Shown here one piece after another: positions 28,373 to 37,948 of a stretch of 64,000 nucleotides of DNA. The translations under genes were made by a program, and so were the position numbers. The notes under the pieces are model-generated. The model saw nothing but the letters and a program-made list of their open reading frames with translations. It searched no databases and was not told where the DNA came from. The DNA is from Paenibacillus azoreducens (GTDB lineage: Bacteria; Bacillota; Bacilli; Paenibacillales; Paenibacillaceae): NCBI RefSeq assembly GCF_021654775.1, contig NZ_AP025343.1:6383501-6447500 (forward strand), written 5' to 3'. How positions within the stretch are numbered: position 1 is the stretch's first letter; each line of letters starts with the position of its first letter.

Positions 28373-29206
28373 TTATTTCACTGAGCCTTGCGAAAAACCG
28401 TTGTATATATATTTTTGCAACGACAAGAACACGACTAGAATCGGAATAATCGTAATCATAATGCCCGCGCAAATCACTTCCCACTGTGAACCGTAAGGAC
28501 CTTTGAATTTGAAAAGAGCGGTGGATAATACTTGAAGGTCTTCGCTCGGCATGTATAAAAAGGGAGTATAAAAGTCGTTATAAATGTTTACACCTTTCAC
28601 AATGATGACCGTCACAATAGCCGGGGCGAGTAAAGGCAAAATGATTCGCCAATAAATCGTGAAGTAAGACGCTCCGTCCAACATCGCAGATTCGTCCAGC
28701 GATTCTGATATCGAATCCAGGAACTGCATGAAAATATATACTGCAATAATGTCCGTCCCTAGATAAAGAAGGATTGGTGCAAACCGTGTATCCACCAAGT
28801 GGAAGAAGTTGATGATCCTATATGTCGCAACTTGAGTCGTTACGCTGGGAATCAACGTGGCTAGAAGGAACGCACCCATCAACAGTTTATTTCCGCGGAA
28901 TTTAAAACGGTTTAATACGTAAGCGATCATAGAACCAATCAAAGTCGCCCCAATAATGGAGACAACTAGGATGATGATCGTGTTTCCAAAACCAAGCAGC
29001 ATTTTCCCGTTGACAAAGGCTTTCGTATAGTTGGAAAAATTAAGCCAGTTGTCTGGAGGAGTAAGCGGACTTGTTGCCCCGTATTCCTGATTCGTTTTGA
29101 AGGAGGCAAACAACACGACGATAATAGGAATCAGAGCAACAAACGCGCCAAATAGCAAGCTTGCGTATTTGACTACATTGGCTACACTGTATCTCAGTCT
29201 GTACAT
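28373..29206 (-). CDS. Sugar ABC importer permease (MalG type)
   Basis: 277 residues with six membrane helices and the EAA loop around residues 175-200 (DESAMLDGASYFTIYWRIILPLL), which docks the ATPase. AAGGAGG precedes the ATG. It is adjacent to the MalF-type partner (two bases) and clearly paralogous to the permease at 49631. No ATPase gene is present in either importer cluster, so a shared MsmX-type ATPase encoded elsewhere is expected. Confidence 0.9.
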   Translation of the reverse strand: MYRLRYSVANVVKYASLLFGAFVALIPIIVVLFASFKTNQEYGATSPLTPPDNWLNFSNYTKAFVNGKMLLGFGNTIIILVVSIIGATLIGSMIAYVLNRFKFRGNKLLMGAFLLATLIPSVTTQVATYRIINFFHLVDTRFAPILLYLGTDIIAVYIFMQFLDSISESLDESAMLDGASYFTIYWRIILPLLAPAIVTVIIVKGVNIYNDFYTPFLYMPSEDLQVLSTALFKFKGPYGSQWEVICAGIMITIIPILVVFLSLQKYIYNGFSQGSVK

Positions 29207-29207
29207 T

Positions 29208-30086
29208 CTATTTGTCCTCCTTGATCAGCAGCTTTTGAAGCAAGGTTACAATAATCACGATGAACAAGAGTACGACCGCCATCGCAGAAGCCAGGCCCAG
29301 CTTATTGAATTTAAACGCGGTGTTCACCGTCTGGATGACAAACGTGTTACTACCGTTGGAACCACCGGTCATAATATATGGAATGTCGAAGGCGCTGATA
29401 GCGCCACTGATTGCCAAGATCAGATTCAACTGAACAATACTTTTAATGCTTGGGAGAATAATGTGGCGGAACTGATGCCAGCGGTTGGCACCGTCAATAT
29501 CCGCAGCTTCATATACATCCTTGCCGATAGAGGAGATTGCGCCCAGAAAAATAATAAAGTTAAAACCCATATATCTCCATACAGACGCACCGGAGAGGGA
29601 GATATTAATGATGTTGGGATTCAGCAGCCAACCCTGCGTATATTCGCCCAAACCGAAAGATTGCATCAACGTGTCAAGTGTACCGTCCGGTCTGAAGAAG
29701 AACAGAAAAATAAAACCGATTGCTACACCGTTCAGTAAGTAAGGGAAGAATAATACCCCTTTAAAAAAATTTTTTAGACGCACCTTAAAACTGAGAATGG
29801 TAGCAAAATAAAGAGCAATCGCCATTTGCACAAAGGAACCTACAAAATAATACAAACTCACTTTAAATACGGTAAAATATTTGGAATCTGTAAAAATTGT
29901 TTTGTAATTATCAAACCCAACGTAATCGTAATGCTTACTATATCCGTTCCAGTCGGTGAAACTGTATTTGAACATATTGAATACGGGCAAGTACGAAAAC
30001 GTGAACAGTAAAGTGACGGGAATTAGCGAGAAAAGCACGATGATTAATTTTCGCTGCGTTTTGTAGCTTAAGTTTTTGAACACCAC
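29208..30086 (-). CDS. Sugar ABC importer permease (MalF type)
   Basis: 292 residues from a GTG start (GGAGG upstream). It has six membrane helices and the EAA loop YEAADIDGANRWHQFRHIILPSI. It resembles the permease at 48738 along its length (LSYKTQRKLIIVLFSLIPVTLL against LSYKTQKNIIIFSFLLIPVALL). Its expected upstream partner, the binding protein at 31667, is now separated by an insertion element, which may leave the two permeases poorly transcribed. Confidence 0.9.
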   Translation of the reverse strand: MVFKNLSYKTQRKLIIVLFSLIPVTLLFTFSYLPVFNMFKYSFTDWNGYSKHYDYVGFDNYKTIFTDSKYFTVFKVSLYYFVGSFVQMAIALYFATILSFKVRLKNFFKGVLFFPYLLNGVAIGFIFLFFFRPDGTLDTLMQSFGLGEYTQGWLLNPNIINISLSGASVWRYMGFNFIIFLGAISSIGKDVYEAADIDGANRWHQFRHIILPSIKSIVQLNLILAISGAISAFDIPYIMTGGSNGSNTFVIQTVNTAFKFNKLGLASAMAVVLLFIVIIVTLLQKLLIKEDK

Positions 30087-30141
30087 TCACACCTCCAATA
30101 GTCTTGCTGCGTATGGTTTCCTATCTTTATAAGCCAAATAT

Positions 30142-30153
30142 AAGGGAAACGCA
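30142..30153 (-). promoter_or_regulatory. 3' arm of an SBP-permease hairpin split by an IS
   Basis: AAGGGAAACGCA here pairs with TGCGTTCCCCTT at 31624-31635 on the far side of the IS (one G-U pair on the minus strand). Without the IS the two arms would be seven bases apart. The paralogous importer has an intact hairpin in the same place (48665-48702). Confidence 0.65.
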
Positions 30154-30248
30154 CCCATTTAAACTGTACCCTATCGAGTAGACACTTTAAAAAAGTCTCT
30201 CGATAGGGTACTTTTGTCTATAACAAGAAGATGGGAAAGAGGAATGGT

Positions 30249-30665
30249 ATGAGCAAGAAAATATTCACAGATAAAGAAATCAAGCTGTTATCTAACAATC
30301 CTTATGTGAAGTCCGTATCTTCAAAGGCAATTACGTATACGGATGCGTTTAAGCAATTGTTCATCTCAGAGAGCAACCAAGGCAAGCTGCCAAGAGAAAT
30401 ATTTGAAGAATGTGGTTTTGACGTAACCGTCATCGGGGTCCAAAGAGTCAAATCCTCAGGGAATAGATGGCGTGCGAGCTACCAGGAGAACGGAATCTTA
30501 GGTTTGCAGGATACAAGAAGCCAAGCATCAGGAAGACCTCTTAAACGGGAACTGACGCTGGAAGAGAAGTATGCCAGGTTGGAAGCTCAGAACAACTTGT
30601 TAAAAGCGGAGAACGAGTTGTTAAAAAAGATTCGTTTTGCAGAAAGGGGGCAGAGCGAGAAATAA
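30249..30665 (+). CDS. IS3-family transposase OrfA
   Basis: 139 residues from the ATG at 30249 (AAGAGG six bases ahead; 30231 is an upstream alternative). There is an N-terminal helix-turn-helix region and a C-terminal leucine-rich coiled coil (YARLEAQNNLLKAENELLKKI) typical of OrfA. The end GAAAGGGGGC is a plausible site for the -1 shift into the orfB frame, which stays open upstream of its own ATG. Confidence 0.85.
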   Translation: MSKKIFTDKEIKLLSNNPYVKSVSSKAITYTDAFKQLFISESNQGKLPREIFEECGFDVTVIGVQRVKSSGNRWRASYQENGILGLQDTRSQASGRPLKRELTLEEKYARLEAQNNLLKAENELLKKIRFAERGQSEK

Positions 30666-30730
30666 GGCTGTCACCTAGCCAGAAATATATCCTTATTCAT
30701 ACGATCATCGAGAAATATCAGCTCCACCGT

Positions 30731-31582
30731 ATGGTCAATTATTTATGTAAGGTGTCAGGTGTCTCCAGAAGTGGATATTACAGGTACTGGTCTTCTGAAG
30801 CAACGCAAAAGAGAAGCCAGAAGGAACAGCGAGATGAGCAGCTAAGAGAAGTAATCTTAAAAGCATTTCATTTCAAAAGACGAAAGAAAGGGGCCCGTTC
30901 CATCAAGATGACATTGGAGGGGCAGTTTAAGGTAATCTACAATTTGAAACGGATTAGGAGGATTATGAAGAAATACGACATTGTATGTCCCTTCAGAAAG
31001 GCCAATCCCTATAAACGGATGATGAAGGCTACCCAGGAGCACAGGGTCGTTCCTAATCTGCTGAACCGGGAGTTTAAGCAGAACATCCCAGGTAAGGTAT
31101 TGCTGACTGATATCACCTATTTATTTTACGGATCAGGTAAAAAAGCTTACTTATCAACAATCAAAGACAGCTCAACCAATGAAATCTTGGCATATCATGT
31201 GTCAGATCGGATCACCATGGATCTTGCGACAGATACTCTCCTGAAACTTAAGAAAAATCGAAGGTTTAAGAGAGCCGATGGTGCCTTCATTCATTCTGAT
31301 CAGGGATCTCATTATACACATCCGGATTTTCAAAAAATGGTTAAGAAAATGAAATTGAAACAATCCATGTCTAGGCGAGGAAACTGCTGGGATAACGCCC
31401 CTCAGGAATCCTTTTTTGGCCATTTTAAAGATCAGGCTTCCATTAAACCTTGTTTGACTTTGCACGAGTTAAAACAGGAGATTAAGGACTACATAACCTA
31501 TTACAACCACTACAGGTATCAATGGAATTTAAAAAAGATGACCCCTGTTCAATACAGAGATCATCTTCTTCAATCTGCCTAG
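30731..31582 (+). CDS. IS3-family transposase OrfB (DDE integrase core)
   Basis: 283 residues. The DDE residues lie in LLTDITYL (D), FIHSDQGSHYTH (D) and NAPQESFFGHFK (E), with the family's SRRGNCWDN motif. The frame is open upstream of the ATG as far as the end of orfA, so an OrfAB fusion made by -1 frameshifting is likely the active transposase. Confidence 0.9.
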   Translation: MVNYLCKVSGVSRSGYYRYWSSEATQKRSQKEQRDEQLREVILKAFHFKRRKKGARSIKMTLEGQFKVIYNLKRIRRIMKKYDIVCPFRKANPYKRMMKATQEHRVVPNLLNREFKQNIPGKVLLTDITYLFYGSGKKAYLSTIKDSSTNEILAYHVSDRITMDLATDTLLKLKKNRRFKRADGAFIHSDQGSHYTHPDFQKMVKKMKLKQSMSRRGNCWDNAPQESFFGHFKDQASIKPCLTLHELKQEIKDYITYYNHYRYQWNLKKMTPVQYRDHLLQSA

Positions 31583-31666
31583 ACTTTTTTTAAATGTCCT
31601 TTACATAGGGTACAGTTTAATTATGCGTTCCCCTTTTTTTCTGGCACTTGATCTGCTTCTTGCTGA

Positions 31667-33025
31667 CTATTCTTTCGTTACTTTCGCGCGAGAGTTCACC
31701 CATGCGTCATTCAAGTCTTTCATGATGTCGTCATAGGATTCGTTCAGATTACCGATTGCCGCTTCGATAATACGCTTTTTGAACCCTTCCTGCCAGAGAC
31801 CAATTTCGGCATCCTTGTCGATTTTATCGACCAGACCTTCTTGCCCTTCCTTGGCAGGTGCTTGCAATTCAAATTTTACATCAGTGCCTTCGAATGCTTT
31901 CAAGGATTCTGGGAGCGGAGCGCCTACTACCGGACTCATACCACCAGCCACTTCTGTTGGATACCCGGATTCTTTGACGAACCATTCGATCCACGCTCTG
32001 GCCGCTTCTTTGTTCTTACTGTGCTTGCTGATTCCGAGCAGATAATCGTCAGATAACGGCATAATTACTTCAGAAGCATTAGTCGGGAACGGCATGTAAG
32101 CAATATCATCAGGATTTGCCGCCAATTCCTTCACTTGAGCGATCGCCCAGGAACCGAGCACCATTGTACCAATTTTCCCATTCGCCATATCCCCTTTTGA
32201 AGCCTCCCAGTTTGTTGTCGTAGGGTCAGCTTCGATCAAGCCTTCTTTGGCTGCATCATACAATACCTTATAAAGTTCGTAGTGAGGTTTGCCAGGGACG
32301 AAGTTTTCATCTGTATTCGGCTGTTCCACATTGACGTAATCAACGCTCCCGGCTACCGTTGTCAAAACGGATTCCCATTGGTTCAACGGCCAGCTGTCCG
32401 CATAATTGGTATACAGAGGAACCGCATCGCCTTTTTCTTTAATCTTCTTCAATGCATCCAGAAATTCAGCGGGAGTTTTGGGAGGCGTCGCTATACCTGC
32501 ATCTGCAAACACCTTTTTGTTATACAAAATGCCCGAAAAGTTAACAGCAGTCGGAATTCCGTAAGCTTTGCCTTCTACCATTCGTTCTTCCAGACCGATA
32601 TATTCTTTGCTCAGCTCGCTATATTCGCCGAGCGGCTCGAAGAACTCAGGGAGATCCTTAATCGGAATACTAGTCGGCAACAACAATACATCGCCATAGT
32701 CGTCCGAATTCATGCGGACCAAAACTTGTCCTTCATAGTCAGACAAAGCTTGGAAGTTTACTTTTACCTTTGGATATTTTTCGTTGAATTTTGTTGCGTA
32801 ATCCTTGAAAACTGTATCTACAATATCCGTTCTTTGCGTAAGTACGGTAATTTCACCGGAGACTTCTCCCCCGGATTGTTCAGTCGCCGCGTTGTTTGCG
32901 CCAGAGGCATTCCCTTGCGCGTTGTTCTCCGCATTGTTATTCTTGGATCCGCATCCTGCCAGCATCGTCAACACCAGCACCAAAGCAATGAAACCGAGAA
33001 CTTTTTTGTTTTTCTTCACTTTCAC
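31667..33025 (-). CDS. Sugar ABC importer solute-binding lipoprotein
   Basis: 452 residues from a GTG start (AAAGGGG upstream). The lipoprotein signal is KVLGFIALVLVLTMLAGCGS, with lipidated Cys at residue 25, then an Asn/Ala-rich linker. The extracellular-sugar-binding fold (family 1) follows. About the same pattern of residues appears in the paralogue at 47308 (ITVLTQRTD... FNEKYPKVKV...). Context points to mannooligosaccharides. The GTG start and the LacI gene at 33263 are divergent, with a 17-base palindrome between. Confidence 0.9.
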   Translation of the reverse strand: MKVKKNKKVLGFIALVLVLTMLAGCGSKNNNAENNAQGNASGANNAATEQSGGEVSGEITVLTQRTDIVDTVFKDYATKFNEKYPKVKVNFQALSDYEGQVLVRMNSDDYGDVLLLPTSIPIKDLPEFFEPLGEYSELSKEYIGLEERMVEGKAYGIPTAVNFSGILYNKKVFADAGIATPPKTPAEFLDALKKIKEKGDAVPLYTNYADSWPLNQWESVLTTVAGSVDYVNVEQPNTDENFVPGKPHYELYKVLYDAAKEGLIEADPTTTNWEASKGDMANGKIGTMVLGSWAIAQVKELAANPDDIAYMPFPTNASEVIMPLSDDYLLGISKHSKNKEAARAWIEWFVKESGYPTEVAGGMSPVVGAPLPESLKAFEGTDVKFELQAPAKEGQEGLVDKIDKDAEIGLWQEGFKKRIIEAAIGNLNESYDDIMKDLNDAWVNSRAKVTKE

Positions 33026-33039
33026 TTACCCCTTTCGGT

Positions 33040-33056
33040 TAACTTAAATTAAGTTA
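33040..33056. promoter_or_regulatory. 17-base perfect palindrome (candidate operator)
   Basis: TAACTTAA-A-TTAAGTTA lies 15 bases ahead of the binding-protein start, in the gap between it and the divergent LacI gene at 33263. A likely operator for that regulator. Confidence 0.55.
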
Positions 33057-33262
33057 TCGATAAACTACGCTTTAATTCTATATTGAATACGCTTTCCCGT
33101 CAATCACTAATTTATTCTTAGCGAGGATTTTAACTAATACGTAAAGTGCAAATTAATTTTTTATTAACTGTCTCTTTATATTTACAGTGTGAATAATGTA
33201 TACTGATTCTAAATCATAAAGCTGATTCCGTATAAAGCTTGACAGGACGGTGAATAAAGTTA

Positions 33263-34288
33263 ATGAAAAGTAACATAACGATGAAGGATATCGCCAATAA
33301 ATTGGGGGTCAGCAGCGTAACGGTATCTAAAGCGCTTAATGATAAAGAAGGCGTAAGCGACAATTTGAAGCTCAAAATTAAAAAAGTCGCTGGTGAAATG
33401 GGTTATCGTTTTAATTCTGCAGCGAAGTCCATCAAAGATGGACTCTCCTATAATATCGGCGTTATGATCCCTCAGCGTTTCACGGGCTTGAACGATTCCT
33501 TCTATCTTCGTGTTTATCAAGAAATCGCCGTACAACTGGACCATTACGGATATTTCGGGATCTTGAATATTTTGAGTAGCGATGAAGAAGAGGAACTAAG
33601 TTTCCCAAGAGTGTATAGCGAGAATAAAGTGGATGGCATCATAATTTTGGGCCAAATCAGCAAAAAATATATCGAAACGGTGCAAAATATGGATTTACCC
33701 AAGCTGTTTCTTGATTTCTATGATGAGCATGCCATGATCGATTCGATAGTTACCGATAACTTTTACGGTGCTTACGAATTAACGAACTATTTGATTCAAA
33801 ACGGTCATCGGGACATCGCCTATGTTGGCAATGTACATTCTACAAGTAGCATTCAGGACCGTTTCCTCGGGTATTACAAATCCCTGTTGGAACACGGGCT
33901 GAAGTTTGAGGAACGCCTGCTGCTGAATGACCGGGACGAACGCGGCTATTATATCGATATCGAGCTTCCGGATCGCATGCCAACAGCCTTCGTTTGCAAC
34001 TGTGACCAGGTAGCCTATAATTTATGTGAGCGCTTAAGAGGGGCGGGTTATCGAATTCCTGATGATTGCTCCGTGGTCGGCTTCGATAACGACATTTATG
34101 CCACTTTAAATTCACCTCAACTAACAACGGTAGAAGTAGATATTGAGCAAATGGCACGAACTGCCGTTAAGTCAATCATGGATAAGGTGTCGAACCCAAA
34201 TCGCCGAAACGGGAGAGTCCTCGTGCATGGCAAAATTATCTATCGTCAATCCGTTCGAAATATATCGGATAGCCCAGTGGTCCTCTAA
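33263..34288 (+). CDS. LacI-family transcription regulator B
   Basis: 341 residues. The HTH is ITMKDIANKLGVSSVTVSKALNDKEGV (residues 5-31), and the sensor domain starts YNIGVMIPQRF. It belongs to a different branch from the regulators at 18809 and 42128. It is divergent from the importer and directly upstream of the GH113/epimerase/GH130 operon, from which a terminator (34310) separates it. The palindromes at 33040 and 34462 are candidate sites for it. Confidence 0.9.
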   Translation: MKSNITMKDIANKLGVSSVTVSKALNDKEGVSDNLKLKIKKVAGEMGYRFNSAAKSIKDGLSYNIGVMIPQRFTGLNDSFYLRVYQEIAVQLDHYGYFGILNILSSDEEEELSFPRVYSENKVDGIIILGQISKKYIETVQNMDLPKLFLDFYDEHAMIDSIVTDNFYGAYELTNYLIQNGHRDIAYVGNVHSTSSIQDRFLGYYKSLLEHGLKFEERLLLNDRDERGYYIDIELPDRMPTAFVCNCDQVAYNLCERLRGAGYRIPDDCSVVGFDNDIYATLNSPQLTTVEVDIEQMARTAVKSIMDKVSNPNRRNGRVLVHGKIIYRQSVRNISDSPVVL

Positions 34289-34309
34289 CAAATCTTGCTT
34301 AAAATGTAC

Positions 34310-34338
34310 AACCGTCGAGAAATCGGCGGTTTTTTTGT
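34310..34338 (+). terminator. Terminator of LacI B gene
   Basis: The stem ACCGTCGA-GAAA-TCGGCGGT (one wobble) is followed by seven T, 22 bases past the stop. Confidence 0.8.
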
Positions 34339-34429
34339 TGGAATATAAAAATGTGGATCACTAACAAGTACATAAATAAAACAGTTGAATTTTCAATACT
34401 CTTGGATTTATATTAGTATCTATACAGAT

Positions 34430-34482
34430 GATTTGTTATTATAAATAATCGAATATCATTATAACAAATCGTTAATTTGTTA
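34430..34482. promoter_or_regulatory. Clustered inverted repeats ahead of the GH113 operon
   Basis: GATTTGTTAT (34430-34439) is mirrored by ATAACAAATC (34461-34470). The second copy in turn forms a tighter palindrome, TAACAAAT-CGTTA-ATTTGTTA (34462-34482, five-base spacer). Three copies of one half site just before the GH113 start suggest a double operator for a LacI-type repressor, perhaps able to loop. Confidence 0.5.
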
Positions 34483-34487
34483 GTGAG

Positions 34488-35456
34488 GTGAATGAAATTC
34501 AAACCTTAAATCAATATGTTGCAGGCATGACCTGGGGGTTCATGGGTGTCCGAGGAACTTGGGCCACGGAGCAAGCGGAGACATCTATGGAGATGATGGC
34601 CGAAAGAACTGGAGTCAATTGGACAGCGATCGCTTTCACCGCGCATCAAGCGACAGCCTTTTCTACGAAAATCCCTTATTGGAAGGAACCGACAGTCACC
34701 GATGAAGAAGTTAGATGGGCAATTCGGAAAGCAAAGTCGCTCGGACTCCATGTTTGTTTAAAACCGATCGTCAACTGTGCAGATGGTACGTGGCGTGCGC
34801 ATATCAACTTTTTCGACAAGGATGTGCCGTGCGAGCCTAAATGGTCGGACTGGTTTGCATCCTACCGGGCCTATATCTTGCATTTCGCCAAAATCGCCGA
34901 AGAAACAGGAAGTGAAATGTTCTGCATCGGCTGTGAGATGGTTCAAACCGACAGACGCGAGATTGAATGGCGTGAATTGATCGTCGAGGTAAGAAAAGTC
35001 TACAGTGGACTCATTACTTATAACTGCGACAAATACCAGGAGGATAATGTCGGTTGGTGGGATGCCGTGGATATCATCAGTTCCAGTGGATACTATCCGA
35101 TCAACGATTGGGATTGTCAGCTTGACCGAATTGAAAGTGTTGTAAGGCAATATGACAAACCGTTCTTCTTCATGGAGGCGGGATGTCCAAGTCGCACTGG
35201 TTCCTCCCTGATTCCGAACGATTGGTCCCTTCCCGGAGAAGCCAATTCTTACGAACAGGCCCGATATTACCAGACGATGTTCGATAAGTGCGGAAAACGC
35301 GACTGGATGCGCGGATTTATGTTATGGGATTGGCCTGTGGAGCTATATGACCTCGAAAAAGCTTCGGATGACGACGGTTACTGCATCTTTGGAAAAGAGG
35401 CGGAGAGTGTAGTTGCGGAAGCCTATACGGCTCATCTTGGTTCTCTAATGCGTTAA
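34488..35456 (+). CDS. GH113 beta-mannanase, intracellular
   Basis: 322 residues without a signal peptide. The TIM-barrel sequence resembles GH113 (GMTWGFMGVRGTWATEQAE, HVCLKPIVNCADGTWRAHINF, FCIGCEMVQ with the likely acid/base Glu near 144, FFMEAGCPSRTGS with the likely nucleophile Glu near 229). The frame opens with GTG at 34488, but the nearby GTGAGGTG overlaps that codon, so the true start is uncertain; the next in-frame ATG is at codon 14. It is expected to trim imported mannooligosaccharides. First gene of a three-gene operon. Confidence 0.8.
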   Translation: MNEIQTLNQYVAGMTWGFMGVRGTWATEQAETSMEMMAERTGVNWTAIAFTAHQATAFSTKIPYWKEPTVTDEEVRWAIRKAKSLGLHVCLKPIVNCADGTWRAHINFFDKDVPCEPKWSDWFASYRAYILHFAKIAEETGSEMFCIGCEMVQTDRREIEWRELIVEVRKVYSGLITYNCDKYQEDNVGWWDAVDIISSSGYYPINDWDCQLDRIESVVRQYDKPFFFMEAGCPSRTGSSLIPNDWSLPGEANSYEQARYYQTMFDKCGKRDWMRGFMLWDWPVELYDLEKASDDDGYCIFGKEAESVVAEAYTAHLGSLMR

Positions 35457-35468
35457 GGAGGAAAAACT

Positions 35469-36665
35469 GTGGACAACCATGAATGGAAACAACAATTGCA
35501 GCATGAGCTTCAAGGCAATATTTTGAAGTTTTGGATTGACAATTCGATCGATACTGAAAACGGCGGATTTATCGGTGAGATCGACGGCCAGCTTCAAGTA
35601 AACGGAAAAGCAGACAAATCTCTCGTGTTGAATGCCCGTATATTATGGACCTTTTCTTCCGCCTATCGCTTCTACCCTGTCCCAGAATATTTGGAGATCG
35701 CTGAGCGTGCTTATGCCTACTTGCTGGAACACTTCGTGGACCCCGAACATGGCGGTTTATTCTGGATGGTCGATTATCAGGGACAGCCTTCTCAGGATAA
35801 AAAACAAGTTTACGGTCAAGCATTCGTGATTTATGCGCTAACGGAGTATTACAGAGCTGTTCAACATCAAGAAGCTCTGGATCTGGCGATCGAGATATAT
35901 CATCTGCTGGAGAAGTACAGCTACGACCCTGTTCATAAAGGTTATGTTGAAGCTTTAGCTCGTGATTGGAAAGATACCGGAAACCTCAGCCTGAGCGCCA
36001 AGGACCTGAACGAGAAAAAATCGATGAATACGCATCTGCATGCGCTGGAAGCATACACCAATCTTTATCGAGTGTGGAAATCGCCTGAACTTCAGCACAG
36101 CCTGAAGGAACTGATTGAAGTGACGCTCGATCATATCGTCGAACCGGAGCATGCACGCTTCCAGCTGTTTTTTAATGAGAAATGGGAGACCAGGGGCAAC
36201 CATATTTCTTACGGTCACGATATCGAAGGCAGTTGGCTGCTTGTGGAAGCGGCCGAAGTATTAGGCGATCCCGGTTTGTTGATCCGCGTGATCCGAACCG
36301 CTATTCGGATGGTAGAAGCCGTTTACAAGGACGGTGTTGATACGGACGGTGGTATCTGGAACGAAGCCGATGGGAGCAACGTAACGGATTCAAACAAAGA
36401 CTGGTGGCCACAGGCCGAGGCGATGGTCGGTTTTTATAATGCTTATCAATTAACTGGCGACACCAAATTCAAGGAAGCAGCCGCTCGATCGTGGAATTTC
36501 ATCCAAACCTATCTTATTGACCGAACCGGAGGAGAATGGTATTGGGGCGTTGGCCGCAATGGCAAGCCGTTGTTGCATGAGCCAAAAATCAGCGCTTGGA
36601 AATGTCCTTATCATAACGGACGCGCATGCCTGGAAATGATAGAACGTCTTGATCGGAAATCATAA
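35469..36665 (+). CDS. Cellobiose/mannobiose 2-epimerase (AGE family)
   Basis: 398 residues from GTG (AAGGAGG upstream). The alpha/alpha-barrel epimerase pattern carries the conserved histidine segments [30 protein letters not shown] and [14 protein letters not shown], plus [11 protein letters not shown]. It converts the reducing-end residue, for example mannobiose to mannosyl-glucose. Between the GH113 and GH130_1-like genes this defines the epimerase-phosphorylase route of mannan breakdown. Confidence 0.88.
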   Translation: MDNHEWKQQLQHELQGNILKFWIDNSIDTENGGFIGEIDGQLQVNGKADKSLVLNARILWTFSSAYRFYPVPEYLEIAERAYAYLLEHFVDPEHGGLFWMVDYQGQPSQDKKQVYGQAFVIYALTEYYRAVQHQEALDLAIEIYHLLEKYSYDPVHKGYVEALARDWKDTGNLSLSAKDLNEKKSMNTHLHALEAYTNLYRVWKSPELQHSLKELIEVTLDHIVEPEHARFQLFFNEKWETRGNHISYGHDIEGSWLLVEAAEVLGDPGLLIRVIRTAIRMVEAVYKDGVDTDGGIWNEADGSNVTDSNKDWWPQAEAMVGFYNAYQLTGDTKFKEAAARSWNFIQTYLIDRTGGEWYWGVGRNGKPLLHEPKISAWKCPYHNGRACLEMIERLDRKS

Positions 36666-36693
36666 TAATTACATCATCTTTGGAGGGATAAAA

Positions 36694-37866
36694 ATGAGTG
36701 TTTTCGAAGAAAGAAAGAAGAAATTGACGGAGCGTTACGAGTCACTGGTTGCACGCCGCAATGAAGCAGTATCCTACGGAAATGGTATTTTTGAACGCTA
36801 CAAATACCCGGTATTGACGGCTGAACACGCTCCGCTAATCTGGAAATATGATTTTAATCCGGAAACGAATCCGTACTTTATGGAACGCCTGGGGGTCAAC
36901 TGTGTTTTTAACCCAGGGGCTATTCAACTGAACGGAAAATTTTATCTTGTAGCCCGTGTAGAAGGTGCTGACCGCAAATCGTTTTTTGCAGTCGCCGAAA
37001 GCGACAACGGTGTAGACGGATTCCGCTTCTGGGATCATCCTGTCATCCTCCCTGAAACGGATGTGCCTGACACCAATGTTTACGACATGAGACTTGTCAA
37101 GCATGAAGACGGATGGATCTACGGGTTGTTCTGCACGGAGCGCAAAGACCCCGACGCCCCTCGCGGCGACCTCTCTAGCGCCATCGCTCAATGTGGGATT
37201 GCGCGAACCAAGGATTTGGTAACCTGGGAGCGCCTAGCGGATTTGAAAACCGCTTCGGCGCAGCAGCGGAACGTCGTTCTACATCCGGAATTCATCGATG
37301 GTAAATATGCCTTCTATACACGTCCGCAGGACGGATTCATCGACACCGGCTCCGGCGGCGGCATCGGCTGGGGGTTGTCCGAATCGATCGAAAATGCCGC
37401 GATCGAGAAAGAAATCATCATCGATGAGCGTTATTATCATACGATAAAAGAAGTGAAAAATGGCCAAGGTCCTGCGCCGATCAAAACCGAACGCGGCTGG
37501 CTTCATATTGCGCACGGAGTCCGTAATACAGCGGCTGGCCTCAGATATGTATTGTATGCCTTTCTTTCCGATCTGGAGAAGCCGTACGAAGTAACCCATC
37601 GCCCCGGCGGCCACCTGATCGCTCCGGAAGGCGAGGAACGTATCGGGGACGTATCGAACGTTGTGTTCTGCAACGGGATCATCGCTACGGAGCAAGGCGA
37701 TGTATACATTTATTACGCTTCCTCCGATACCCGGATTCATGTTGCGACAACAACAGTGGATCGCTTGCTGGATTATGTGATCAACACGCCGGAAGATCCT
37801 CTTCGCTCTTTCGCTTGCGTAGAGCAAAGAATCGCCCTGATTGACCGCAATTTAGCCCTGAAATAA
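36694..37866 (+). CDS. GH130 4-O-beta-mannosyl-glucose phosphorylase (GH130_1-like)
   Basis: 390 residues from the ATG at 36694 (GGAGGG upstream; a longer frame from 36649 overlaps the epimerase gene). It shows [31 protein letters not shown], the catalytic-acid region [39 protein letters not shown] and [16 protein letters not shown]. The length and the [16 protein letters not shown] stretch fit the GH130_1 branch, which cleaves mannosyl-glucose with phosphate to mannose-1-phosphate and glucose. The product of the upstream epimerase is its substrate. Confidence 0.87.
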   Translation: MSVFEERKKKLTERYESLVARRNEAVSYGNGIFERYKYPVLTAEHAPLIWKYDFNPETNPYFMERLGVNCVFNPGAIQLNGKFYLVARVEGADRKSFFAVAESDNGVDGFRFWDHPVILPETDVPDTNVYDMRLVKHEDGWIYGLFCTERKDPDAPRGDLSSAIAQCGIARTKDLVTWERLADLKTASAQQRNVVLHPEFIDGKYAFYTRPQDGFIDTGSGGGIGWGLSESIENAAIEKEIIIDERYYHTIKEVKNGQGPAPIKTERGWLHIAHGVRNTAAGLRYVLYAFLSDLEKPYEVTHRPGGHLIAPEGEERIGDVSNVVFCNGIIATEQGDVYIYYASSDTRIHVATTTVDRLLDYVINTPEDPLRSFACVEQRIALIDRNLALK

Positions 37867-37879
37867 CCGTTCATTCCGT

Positions 37880-37919
37880 AAAAGTCCCGATATCCGCAAG
37901 CGCGGATTCGGGACTTTTT
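37880..37919. terminator. Bidirectional terminator between GH130 and GH5 genes
   Basis: The stem AAAGTCCCGA..TCCGC, loop, GCGGA..TCGGGACTTT is flanked by T or A tracts on either side, between convergent genes. Confidence 0.85.
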
Positions 37920-37948
37920 CATTAAGAACCAATTACGGTTATTACTTG

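Larger units (their letters stand above)
30160..31619 (+). mobile_element. IS3-family (IS150-like) insertion sequence
   Basis: A 1460-base element bounded by terminal inverted repeats beginning TAAACTGTACCCTAT at both ends and flanked by a three-base direct repeat ATT (30157-30159 and 31620-31622). It holds orfA and orfB in the usual -1 relation. All parts look intact, so the element may be active. It is inserted in the loop of an intergenic hairpin between the binding-protein and permease genes, opposite to their transcription. Confidence 0.9.

Noticed and set aside
36649..36693. Longer start for the GH130 gene at 36694
   Set aside because: It would overlap the epimerase gene and lacks a ribosome site, whereas GGAGGG precedes 36694.
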